DNA from: Maricurvus nonylphenolicus
GTDB lineage: Bacteria > Pseudomonadota > Gammaproteobacteria > Pseudomonadales > Cellvibrionaceae
DNA length: 64,000 nucleotides
Assembly: GCF_042854845.1 (NCBI RefSeq)
Contig: NZ_AP031498.1
Location: forward strand, 3,906,001 to 3,970,000
Direction: 5' to 3'
The notes beneath the pieces are model-generated. The model worked only from the letters and a program-made list of their open reading frames with translations, was not told where the DNA came from and searched no databases. Within the stretch, counting starts at the first letter, position 1. Every line of letters starts with the position of its first letter. Below, one piece after another: positions 36,518 to 43,555 of the stretch. The translations under genes and the position numbers were made by a program.

Positions 36518-37357
36518 ATGAAGAAATTAGCAAATAGCGTTGCGCTGGTCACCGGTGCCGGATCGGGCATTGGCCGAGAACTGGCCCTGCAGCTGGCGAA
36601 AGCAAAAAGCCGACTGGTGCTATCGGATATCAACCCGGATAACCTGAACGAAACGCTGCGGCAATGCCAGAATCTCGGCGCCGAAGCTATCGGGCAAGTA
36701 TCAGATGTGGCGAACCTGGAAGATATCCAGGTCTTGCATCAGCGTATTGAAACTGAGTTTGGCGTGCTGGACTTGTTGATCAACAACGCCGGTGTTGCCT
36801 TTCGCGGTGAAGTGGCCAATACCGAATACAAAGACTACGAATGGGTCATGGGTGTTAACTTTTGGGGTGTCGTTTATGGCTGCAAAGAACTTATGCCACT
36901 GCTAAAGAAAAGTAGCGACGCGCATATTGTTAACGTCTCCAGTGTTTTCGGTTTGATGGCATTGCCAACCCAATCGGCCTATAACGCGTCGAAATTCGCT
37001 GTTCGTGCTTTCACAGAATCCCTGCAACAAGAACTCAGTAATACCGATATCAATGTCAGCTGTGTATTGCCGGGTGGAATCAAAACCAACATCATCGGTA
37101 ACGCTCGCGCATCAGAAAATAGCGACGTAAGTACAGAACTGATGGAGGCACAAAAGAAGGAGTTCGCCAAATCTTTAAAAACCACTCCAGAAGAAGCCGC
37201 GCGAGTGATTCTCGATGGAGTAAAGCGTAACCGCAAACGTATTCTGATCGGTTCCGATGCTATTAAGATAGATCGTTTAGTTAGATTGCTACCCTCCCTT
37301 TATACAAAAGTGGTAGAGCTTACCGTAAGTTTTAGCGAGAAACGGCTGGCCCGTTAA
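36518..37357 (+). CDS. Short-chain dehydrogenase/reductase
   Basis: 279 residues of the classical SDR type. The cofactor loop is TGAGSGIGRE, NNAG is at about 90, and the catalytic Ser-Tyr-Lys are in NVSSVFG and SAYNASKFA. The extended C-terminus (TTPEEAARVILDGVKRNRKRILIG) resembles the SDR encoded in mycobacterial mymA-type operons. It would oxidise an alcohol to a ketone or aldehyde, or the reverse. Set beside BVMO and hydrolase genes, it fits the first step of a ketone-to-ester route (inference). Confidence 0.92.
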   Translation: MKKLANSVALVTGAGSGIGRELALQLAKAKSRLVLSDINPDNLNETLRQCQNLGAEAIGQVSDVANLEDIQVLHQRIETEFGVLDLLINNAGVAFRGEVANTEYKDYEWVMGVNFWGVVYGCKELMPLLKKSSDAHIVNVSSVFGLMALPTQSAYNASKFAVRAFTESLQQELSNTDINVSCVLPGGIKTNIIGNARASENSDVSTELMEAQKKEFAKSLKTTPEEAARVILDGVKRNRKRILIGSDAIKIDRLVRLLPSLYTKVVELTVSFSEKRLAR

Positions 37358-37419
37358 GGCACAGCCGCCCATCAGAAACAATGCTAGACTAGCATTATCA
37401 ACGTTAGGCAGTGATTGTG

Positions 37420-38457
37420 ATGAAAGACAGTGGTCCTGGTGTTTTAGCAAGTTGGCCGGGAGCGTTATATCGCTTTCTGGTCGCCCAGGGGCATGACGCC
37501 GACGCGCTATTTTCAAGTTGTGGCGTTGACCCCGAGTTATTAAATGATCTGACCAACCGCGTGCCGGCACTCAATGAAGTCCAGCTGTGGTTTAAAGCCG
37601 AAGAGTTGTTGGCTGACACCCAACATTTTGGTCTGTTAGTGCCACCCTACCTCTATCAAAACTCGTTCTACAGTTTATCTCTGGCGATGCAAAGTAGTGC
37701 CAACCTGAAGGAAGCACTGGACTGTATGGCCAGATGCCTGGACATGATCAACGAAGCCATTTTATTTCAATTGATCGAAGAGAAGGGTAAATACTATCTG
37801 CGTTATGAACTGCCCTGGGGTTTACGTACATTTGTCAGTAACAGTGAGGTGAATGCAGTATTTGCGACCCTGTATCACACCATTATGCAAAGTGTGGCCA
37901 ATATTCGCCCCTCGGATGTACCACTGTTCTCGCGGGTGTATATGATGCAGAAAACTCCGCCCAACCCACAGTTCTATGAAGATTATTTTGGGACCGAGGT
38001 AGTGTTCGGGCATCAGTATGACCAGCTGCAAATTGAGGAAGAGATTCTGTTCTACGCCAACCCCGCTGCGAACAGTGAACTGGCGACACTCAATGAGCAA
38101 ATGGCGAAAGATTATATATCGCGATCAACCCAGGACCCGCTGATCATTAAAGCAGGCGATATTTTGATGTCGAATTTACGCCAAGGCATTAATCCCCGAC
38201 AGGAGAAACTGGCGTCAGATCTGCACATGAGTTTAAGGCAGTTACAGCGCAAGCTTAACGATGCAGGTGAAACCTACACCAATATTCTAAACCGTGTACG
38301 CCACGCCCTGGCCTGTGAAGCCTTGCGTACAACTAACCGTTCAATCTCCCAAATTGCTCAAGATGTAGGATTTTCAGACCAGAGCAACTTTACCAAATCA
38401 TTCAAACGCTGGGAGTCACAGTCCCCGGCAGACTATCGCAAGCAGCACCAGGCGTGA
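37420..38457 (+). CDS. AraC-family regulator of the VirS/OruR type
   Basis: About 345 residues. An N-terminal arabinose-binding-like domain of about 230 residues (GALYRFLVAQGHDADALFSSCGVDPELL) is followed by a C-terminal pair of helix-turn-helix motifs (LASDLHMSLRQLQRKLNDAGETY; ISQIAQDVGFSDQSNFTKSFKRW). GTG 37411 also starts the frame, but ATG 37420 has AGG at a better distance. It is the best candidate for the protein that binds the tandem TTGGCG...ACCAAT sites around it; the two adjacent helix-turn-helix motifs suit 21-bp direct repeats. The first such operator after it begins one base past its stop codon. Confidence 0.92.
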   Translation: MKDSGPGVLASWPGALYRFLVAQGHDADALFSSCGVDPELLNDLTNRVPALNEVQLWFKAEELLADTQHFGLLVPPYLYQNSFYSLSLAMQSSANLKEALDCMARCLDMINEAILFQLIEEKGKYYLRYELPWGLRTFVSNSEVNAVFATLYHTIMQSVANIRPSDVPLFSRVYMMQKTPPNPQFYEDYFGTEVVFGHQYDQLQIEEEILFYANPAANSELATLNEQMAKDYISRSTQDPLIIKAGDILMSNLRQGINPRQEKLASDLHMSLRQLQRKLNDAGETYTNILNRVRHALACEALRTTNRSISQIAQDVGFSDQSNFTKSFKRWESQSPADYRKQHQA

Positions 38458-38522
38458 AAGGCGTAATCCACCTAAAACTTGGCGCCGTCTAACCATATTG
38501 GCATTTAGCTGCTTGCTAGCAT
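38458..38522 (+). promoter_or_regulatory. Activator-type promoter of the monooxygenase operon
   Basis: Half-sites start at 38458 (AAGGCG...CACCTAA) and 38479 (TTGGCG...AACCATA), 21 bp apart, directly after the AraC gene. TAGCAT at 38517-38522 begins 38 nt after the proximal copy. The expected transcription start near 38529 leaves a leader of about 20 nt and supports ATG 38550 as the translation start. Confidence 0.7.
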
Positions 38523-38549
38523 AAGGCTATGGAAGTAGGAGAAATGCAT

Positions 38550-39926
38550 ATGACGCACTGTATCATCGGGGCTGGTTTTTCCGGTCTCCCCATCGCCAAG
38601 CGGCTGCTGGAGCTGGGACAAGAGATCGAAGTGCTGGATCAAAACAGTGGCGTTGGTGGCCTGTGGCATACGGGTGTCTACCGTGATGCCCATTTAATTT
38701 CTTCGCGACTGTCCACACAGTTCCCGGACTTCCCCATGCCGGAATCCTACCCGGACTTTCCCAGCAAACAACAGATGCAACTGTATTTCAAACAGTATGC
38801 AGACCACTTTGGTATCACCCCGCATATCCGCTTTGAATCTCTGGTGACGGGAGTCACGCCACTCACCAATGGCAAGGAACCTTCGTTGTGGGAAGTCGAG
38901 CTAGCGAGCGGAGAAAAGCGCCGCTATAAAACCGTGACCATTGCCTCTGGACACAACTGGTCTCCCAATATTGTCAGACACCCCGGCCATTTTAATGGCG
39001 ACATTATGCAATCCGACGAGTATTACGATGCCAGCAGTTTTAAAAACCGCCGGGTCTTAATTGTGGGTTATGGCAATACCGGTTGTGATCTGGCAGTAGA
39101 TGCATCTCGCGAAGGGGCCTGCAGCGATATCAGCATGCGCAGCGGCAATTACTTCTTCCCCAAAATGTTTATGGGCATTCCAGTTTCTGATCTGCTGGCC
39201 AAGACACCGGTAAAAGCAGAATGGCTGGAGCGACTGGTTGCGCGTTTCATCAGTTATTTAGCGGTTGGGGATTTACGCCGTTACGGTATGCCCCGCCCTA
39301 GCCATAGAATTCTGGATCGTCACCCAATTGTTAACACCGATCTGGTTCACGCTATTCGACACGGCAAAATTAAACCCCGCGCGGATATTCAATGCTTTGA
39401 AGGCGACAAGGTCCGCTTTGTCGATGGCACCAGCGAAACTTACGATTTGGTGGTCTACTGCACGGGTTACAAGCTATCCCTGCCCATGCTCAGTAATAGC
39501 GACAACATACTGCCTGTAGATAATGAACACCCTAAACTTTTTTTGCGCACCATGTCCCCCGATTACCGCGGTATCTTTTTTGCCGGCATCGGCCAGGCCC
39601 GCACCGGCGGCGGCCCGCTGTATCAGGAAGGCGGCTACGCAATTGCGCGTTTGGCAGCCCTGGATGTCTCCTCAACCACGCCCATACAACAACAGCTATC
39701 CCAACACTGGATGGTTATGTACGCCGTTATGTTTATGGGACTGAAACTGGTTGAAGCCGCCGATCTGTCTTCCAAAAGCCTGCACTTTTATCTGCGCAAT
39801 CTGAGAGATCTAAACCGTATTCTCAACCGCCTTGGTGCGCCAAAGCCACCAAGCGCCACCGGAAAAGCAAAGGATATGACGCCGGAATATATGCTCAATC
39901 ACCCTCATACAGCCGGAGGACTGTAA
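38550..39926 (+). CDS. FAD-dependent monooxygenase (class B flavoprotein, FMO-like)
   Basis: About 458 residues. The FAD loop IIGAGFSGLPIAKRL is at the very start. FPDFPMPESYPDFPSKQQMQLYF fits FMOs, the NADPH loop is VGYGNTGCDLA, and the conserved VVYCTGYK lies in the second half. The FxGxxxHxxxW pattern of true BVMOs reads HFNGDIMQSDEYYD here, so it is FMO-like rather than a typical BVMO. ATG 38550 is chosen as GGAG lies 8 nt upstream; starts at 38529 and 38544 coincide with the expected transcript start or lack spacing. It overlaps the hydrolase gene by one base. Confidence 0.9.
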   Translation: MTHCIIGAGFSGLPIAKRLLELGQEIEVLDQNSGVGGLWHTGVYRDAHLISSRLSTQFPDFPMPESYPDFPSKQQMQLYFKQYADHFGITPHIRFESLVTGVTPLTNGKEPSLWEVELASGEKRRYKTVTIASGHNWSPNIVRHPGHFNGDIMQSDEYYDASSFKNRRVLIVGYGNTGCDLAVDASREGACSDISMRSGNYFFPKMFMGIPVSDLLAKTPVKAEWLERLVARFISYLAVGDLRRYGMPRPSHRILDRHPIVNTDLVHAIRHGKIKPRADIQCFEGDKVRFVDGTSETYDLVVYCTGYKLSLPMLSNSDNILPVDNEHPKLFLRTMSPDYRGIFFAGIGQARTGGGPLYQEGGYAIARLAALDVSSTTPIQQQLSQHWMVMYAVMFMGLKLVEAADLSSKSLHFYLRNLRDLNRILNRLGAPKPPSATGKAKDMTPEYMLNHPHTAGGL

Positions 39927-40843
39927 TGCACCATCAAATTGCTAATGTCAGCGGAATTCGTCTCGCCTACGAAACCTTTGGCGATAAAGACAACCCCGCG
40001 ATCCTGCTTATCCACGGCTTGGGAACGCAAATGATTGGCTGGCCAGAAAGTCTGTGCCATCAACTGGCAGACCTGGGCTTTTACATCATTCGCTTCGACA
40101 ATCGCGACGTTGGAAAATCTTCCAATCTTATCAGCCTGGGTAAACCCTCTCTGGTGCGTATTGGCATCGCTACCTCATTAGGTCGACCAGCCAATACGCC
40201 TTATACCGTTCGACATATGGCCCAAGACACTGTTGCCCTGATGGATTTTCTACAGGTCGATAAAGCCCATATCGTCGGTGCATCCATGGGCGGCATGATT
40301 GCCCAATGGATGGGGATAGCCTATCCACAACGGGTTGCCAGCCTAACCTTGATGATGACCTCTTCAGGCAGAAAAGGCTTGCCCGGCCCTAACCTTAAAG
40401 TCCGCATGGCGCTGCTAGGAAATCCATCACCCAGCGATCGACAAGCCTGCATTAATCAAGGCGTGAAAGTGTGGAAAAAACTGGCCGGAAAGTCTTACCC
40501 CTCAACCGAAGCGGAGGTCACCCACTTTGTCACGCGCAGTGTCGACCGTGGCTATAACCCGCTCGGCATCATGCGCCAGTTATCCGCCATTATGGCGGAC
40601 TCTGAACGTTGTGCGCGCCTGCGGGAAATAGATCGTCCAACGCTGGTAATTCATGGCGATGACGATCCCATGCTGCCACTGCCCAACGGTATCGATTTGT
40701 GGCATCGGGTACCCAACGCCCAAATGGAAGTGATTGAAGGTTGGGGACATGATCTTCCTGTCGGGGTTATACCTCGTCTGGTTAATCTCATTTTTGAACA
40801 TATCCGCGGTGAGACAAACAATCCGGTCGCTGCCGCCGTATAA
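39926..40843 (+). CDS. Alpha/beta hydrolase (esterase or lactonase)
   Basis: 305 residues. The oxyanion region is LLIHGLGTQMIGW, the nucleophile elbow is GASMGGM, the acid lies in IHGDDDPMLP, and the catalytic His is in EGWGHDLP. Its ATG shares one base with the monooxygenase TAA, so translation is coupled. In such a pair the hydrolase would open the ester or lactone made by a Baeyer-Villiger enzyme (inference). Confidence 0.92.
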   Translation: MHHQIANVSGIRLAYETFGDKDNPAILLIHGLGTQMIGWPESLCHQLADLGFYIIRFDNRDVGKSSNLISLGKPSLVRIGIATSLGRPANTPYTVRHMAQDTVALMDFLQVDKAHIVGASMGGMIAQWMGIAYPQRVASLTLMMTSSGRKGLPGPNLKVRMALLGNPSPSDRQACINQGVKVWKKLAGKSYPSTEAEVTHFVTRSVDRGYNPLGIMRQLSAIMADSERCARLREIDRPTLVIHGDDDPMLPLPNGIDLWHRVPNAQMEVIEGWGHDLPVGVIPRLVNLIFEHIRGETNNPVAAAV

Positions 40844-40885
40844 CCTCTTTAAACATAAAAACCATTAGTCGTAAACGAGCACAAC

Positions 40886-41518
40886 TTGATGAAAAAAACA
40901 TTACTTTCTATAGGACTGGGCTGGCTAGCCGGTAACGCGCTACTCATTGCCATTGGCTGGGGGCTTTACTTTACCACCTCCCTTTACTTACCTAGTGGCT
41001 GGAAAGTTAGCTACAACCTGGGTCGCTATGATGAAGCCGGCGGCGCCTTTGAAAAAACCCAGGTCGCTTTGATAGGACTGGGAGCACTGGTGGCGGAAGA
41101 GGCTCTGTATTACAACGCCTTCCGCGATGATCAAGACAATTTGTTGCGTGGTGAAAATGGTAATTACCGTTTGCACTTTGCTCCAGGCGAGTTACCTGAC
41201 GTAGATGCCTTCTGGTCAATCACCATGTACGGCAAAGACAGCTTTCTGGTATGGAACCCTATAAACCGTTACGCCATTGGTAACCGCACCGAAGGCTTGC
41301 ACTACAACGAGGATGGCTCTCTCGATATTTATATCTCTCATAAAGAACCCGCGGAAGGCATTTCTAACTGGCTGCCCGCACCCAAAGGCGAGTTTTCTAT
41401 AACCCTGCGAGCTTACCTCCCTTCCGAGCAACTCTTGTCTGGAGCCTGGCTCCCCCCTGGAATTGAACGCTACGACAGCAACCACATCGCATCCCAACAG
41501 TTGAGTAAAGCACAATGA
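40886..41518 (+). CDS. DUF1214-type membrane-anchored protein
   Basis: 210 residues. An N-terminal helix (SIGLGWLAGNALLIAIGWGLYF) is followed by a DUF1214 domain: DVDAFWSITMYGKDSFLVWNP, RYAIGNRTEGLHYNEDGSLDIYIS, and SNWLPAPKGEFSITLRAYLP are its core. In many bacteria DUF1254 and DUF1214 are fused in one protein; here they are two genes. Function is not established. It overlaps the next gene by 4 bp (ATGA). Confidence 0.82.
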   Translation: MMKKTLLSIGLGWLAGNALLIAIGWGLYFTTSLYLPSGWKVSYNLGRYDEAGGAFEKTQVALIGLGALVAEEALYYNAFRDDQDNLLRGENGNYRLHFAPGELPDVDAFWSITMYGKDSFLVWNPINRYAIGNRTEGLHYNEDGSLDIYISHKEPAEGISNWLPAPKGEFSITLRAYLPSEQLLSGAWLPPGIERYDSNHIASQQLSKAQ

Positions 41519-42054
41519 TTAATAAACGTATTTTTTGGGCAACCGTTTTCTTTGTGTGGCTGGGAGGCTCCATTATCAGCGTTTTCTTTACCCCGGCACT
41601 AATTATGAAGGCTGTCGAGTTCAGGATGCATGAGGAAATCGGAGTTAACACTCTGATGCATAAATCCACTCTATCGACCTATGTCGACCGGGATGTTGTA
41701 CGGCCGAACAATGACACCCTCTATTCCACCGCCTGGCTGGATCTAAGTGAAGGGCCATTAGTCCTGAAGCTGCCTGATATGGATGAGCGCTATTACTCAT
41801 TTCAGTTTCTCAATACCGACACATCAGTATCCAATGTGATTGGCACCCGTACCACGGGTCAGCAGGCCATCGACATACTGCTTGTTGGCCCAGAATCACA
41901 AGCTTGCGTCAGTGAATTCAAGCATGTCGTTCGACTGCCAGAGAATAAAGCCTGGTTATTGGGACGAACACTGGTCGACGGCCCGACAGACTTGCTTAAT
42001 GCAGTCTCCACCATGGAGCAGTATCAACTCTTATCACCTGCCACTTGCGGTTAA
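41515..42054 (+). CDS. DUF1254-type membrane-anchored protein
   Basis: 179 residues. An N-terminal helix (FWATVFFVWLGGSIISVFF) precedes a DUF1254 domain: VRPNNDTLYSTAWLDLSEGP, LPDMDERYYSFQFLN and WLLGRTLVDGPTDLLNA. It is the partner half of the DUF1214 gene upstream, in the reverse of the order found in fused proteins. The four-base overlap implies matched synthesis. Confidence 0.82.
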   Translation: MINKRIFWATVFFVWLGGSIISVFFTPALIMKAVEFRMHEEIGVNTLMHKSTLSTYVDRDVVRPNNDTLYSTAWLDLSEGPLVLKLPDMDERYYSFQFLNTDTSVSNVIGTRTTGQQAIDILLVGPESQACVSEFKHVVRLPENKAWLLGRTLVDGPTDLLNAVSTMEQYQLLSPATCG

Positions 42055-42074
42055 CCCCCACTCGGAGCAATACC

Positions 42075-42431
42075 ATGAAAAAGCTATCGATATTATTTTC
42101 AGCAATAACCCTATTGGTGTTATCCACCTCTGCATTTTCCACTGAGAAAATGGATGAGGTTATGAAAAAAATGACTGAAGCACTCTCCCTTACCGAGGCC
42201 CAACAGGAACCCGCCGAGAGAATCCTGACCGAGCACTTCAGCCAACTTGAAGCTATATCTCAATCCGATGCGGGAAAGTTTTCTAAAATGCGCTCTTTAC
42301 GCAAGCTGACCAAGACCAAGGACCAGAAATTTGAAGAACTGCTTAGCGCCGAGCAATATAAAACCTACCTGGCACTGCAAGCTGAAAAGCGAGAGCAATT
42401 CAAAAATCACCGTAAACAAGCAGCGAATTAA
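42075..42431 (+). CDS. Small exported helical protein (first of a pair)
   Basis: 118 residues from ATG 42075, with CGGAGC before it; the frame opens at 42045 inside the previous gene. A signal peptide (LSILFSAITLLVLSTSAFS) is followed by a charged helical body (EALSLTEAQQEPAERILTEH; LLSAEQYKTYLALQAEKRE). The pattern resembles small Spy/CpxP-like or LTXXQ periplasmic proteins, but I cannot assign it firmly. The next gene is a distant paralogue. Confidence 0.65.
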   Translation: MKKLSILFSAITLLVLSTSAFSTEKMDEVMKKMTEALSLTEAQQEPAERILTEHFSQLEAISQSDAGKFSKMRSLRKLTKTKDQKFEELLSAEQYKTYLALQAEKREQFKNHRKQAAN

Positions 42432-42433
42432 TC

Positions 42434-42865
42434 ATGGGTAAATTTAAACTCTACCGTCGTCTAAACTGGAAAACATTGTGTGCAGTCACGGCCATTAAGA
42501 TTATCAGCTTATGGGCTATTGCCCAATGGTCCTCTGCCGCCTCCACAGTTACCAGTGAACAGATTGATCTCTACTATCAGGATATGCAGCAAGCAGCGTC
42601 GCTGACAGACAACCAGGTGCTTGAGATAAAAACCCTTAATAAAGTTTACGGGGATAAGTTCAAACAATTATCTGAAGAAGAGGTGTCGCGCTGGAAAAAG
42701 ATCCGTAAAGCCCGTTCCCTGAATAAAGAAAAGCAGAACCAAATCAAATCCTTGATGTCTGGCGAGCAATTCAAACAATATCTTAAATATGTCGATAGCG
42801 CCGGTAAGGCGCTGCTTAAAGATCTGAAAAAGCAGCACGATCAAGCGGTACCCGCCTCATCCTAA
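42434..42865 (+). CDS. Small exported helical protein (second of a pair)
   Basis: 143 residues. A hydrophobic N-terminus (LCAVTAIKIISLWAIAQWSSAAS) leads to a helical body with ASLTDNQVLEIKTLNK and SLMSGEQFKQYLKYV. It shares the LT..Q...I..L, R+..K.K and LxSxEQxKxYL patterns with the gene 2 bp upstream. It is the last gene of the operon that begins at 38550. Function is unknown. Confidence 0.65.
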   Translation: MGKFKLYRRLNWKTLCAVTAIKIISLWAIAQWSSAASTVTSEQIDLYYQDMQQAASLTDNQVLEIKTLNKVYGDKFKQLSEEEVSRWKKIRKARSLNKEKQNQIKSLMSGEQFKQYLKYVDSAGKALLKDLKKQHDQAVPASS

Positions 42866-42882
42866 ACATAACGTATTCGCTG

Positions 42883-42947
42883 ACGGCAGGAACTCACCAA
42901 ATTTGGGCACCAAAAACCAATTATCCCGGTGCTTGGCCAGGTAGACT
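42883..42947 (+). promoter_or_regulatory. Orphan activator-type promoter 1 (no gene downstream)
   Basis: Half-sites start at 42883 (ACGGCA...CACCAAA) and 42904 (TGGGCA...ACCAATT), 21 bp apart. TAGACT at 42942-42947 starts 38 nt after the proximal copy. It begins 18 bp after the stop codon of the operon, and the next feature is a terminator at 42996. Only a short RNA can be made. Confidence 0.6.
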
Positions 42948-42953
42948 TTACAT

Positions 42954-43021
42954 CCCTTGTGAGCTCCTGCCATTAGCAGGCTATCATCTCTCTTTAGCTG
43001 GCAGTTTTGCCAGCTTTTTTT
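42954..43021 (+). ncRNA. Candidate small RNA 1
   Basis: This is the predicted transcript from the promoter at 42883-42947 to the terminator at 42996-43021, about 68 nt. It has a hairpin (CCTGC/GCAGG, 42966-42980), a CU-rich single-stranded stretch (ATCATCTCTCTTT), then the terminator stem. There is no start codon with a ribosome site. The start point is inferred from the -10 position; alternatively it is only the operon's 3' UTR. Confidence 0.45.
42996..43021 (+). terminator. Terminator of operon 38550-42865 and of candidate small RNA 1
   Basis: Perfect stem AGCTGGCA/TGCCAGCT with a GTTT loop and a run of T. Confidence 0.9.
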
Positions 43022-43042
43022 ATTCTCTCTTATATTCCCCTT

Positions 43043-43107
43043 TGCGTGTAAAAACACCAATACTTGGCGCCACACACCAATATGGCATACCCGCATTGGT
43101 TTAATCT
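43043..43107 (+). promoter_or_regulatory. Orphan activator-type promoter 2 (no gene downstream)
   Basis: The proximal half-site at 43064 (TTGGCG...ACCAATA) is near consensus. The distal one at 43043 keeps the ACACCAATA half but has a weak left half. TAATCT at 43102-43107 starts 38 nt after the proximal copy. A strong terminator follows at 43162. Confidence 0.6.
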
Positions 43108-43113
43108 AAAGAT

Positions 43114-43186
43114 TCCAGGATAGTTCCTGTTAATGTTGTTCCTGGACAACGTCTCTCCTTGGCCGGCTTTTAAAGCCGGCTTTTTT
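43114..43186 (+). ncRNA. Candidate small RNA 2
   Basis: Predicted transcript of about 73 nt from promoter 43043-43107 to the terminator. It holds a hairpin (GTTGT/ACAAC near 43135-43150), the linker CGTCTCTCCTT, and the terminator stem. Linker and terminator resemble those of candidate 1 and, even more closely, the 3' end of the cytochrome gene (minus strand 455-490). Confidence 0.45.
43162..43186 (+). terminator. Terminator of candidate small RNA 2
   Basis: Stem GCCGGCTT/AAGCCGGC with a short TTA loop, then six T. No protein gene ends between the previous terminator and this one. Confidence 0.9.
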
Positions 43187-43218
43187 ACGCTCTCTCTTTA
43201 CCAATGCAAAACCTGGCT

Positions 43219-43283
43219 TTGGCGTAAAATCACCATAATTCGGCGATTTCCACCAATCTTCTCTCCCTTAAGGCCAGTAATCT
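43219..43283 (+). promoter_or_regulatory. Activator-type promoter of the 2TM/BVMO genes
   Basis: Half-sites start at 43219 (TTGGCG...CACCATA) and 43240 (TCGGCG...CACCAAT), 21 bp apart. TAATCT at 43278-43283 begins 38 nt after the proximal copy. The expected leader to the ATG at 43323 is about 33 nt. Confidence 0.7.
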
Positions 43284-43322
43284 GTAACCCTGAATAACAC
43301 TCCCAAAGAAGAGGTAAACGTT

Positions 43323-43502
43323 ATGTCTAATCGTGCGTTCATGTTTCATGCGTTGATCTACATCGTTATTACCGTTTTGCTGGTCGCGATCAATATGGCG
43401 ACAAGCAGCCATGTCATTTGGTCTATATGGCCAGCACTGGGATGGGGGCTAGGTGTAGCATTTCATGGTTTCAGCCTGGTTATCTTCCAGGCTAAGAATT
43501 AA
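43323..43502 (+). CDS. Small 2TM-domain membrane protein
   Basis: 59 residues, easy to miss because of its size. The start MSNRAFMFHALIYIVITVLL is followed by ATSSHVIWSIWPALGWGLGV and FHGFSLVIFQ: two membrane helices with the FxxH...WPxLGWGxGxxxHG pattern of the 2TM domain family. GAGGT lies 8-9 nt before the ATG. It is the first gene after the promoter at 43219 and 53 bp before the BVMO gene. Function is unknown. Confidence 0.75.
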   Translation: MSNRAFMFHALIYIVITVLLVAINMATSSHVIWSIWPALGWGLGVAFHGFSLVIFQAKN

Positions 43503-43555
43503 AACCGGATAAATACCGAAACAATAAGTTTCTTCAACCAGGTAGGCAGGTAACA

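Noticed and set aside
38529..38549. Upstream ATG codons at 38529 and 38544 as the monooxygenase start
   Set aside because: 38529 coincides with the expected transcription start and 38544 is only a few bases from GGAG; 38550 has correct spacing and begins at the FAD loop.
40886..42054. A frameshift splitting one DUF1254-DUF1214 gene
   Set aside because: The order is reversed and each half has its own start and membrane anchor, so a single frameshift cannot explain it.
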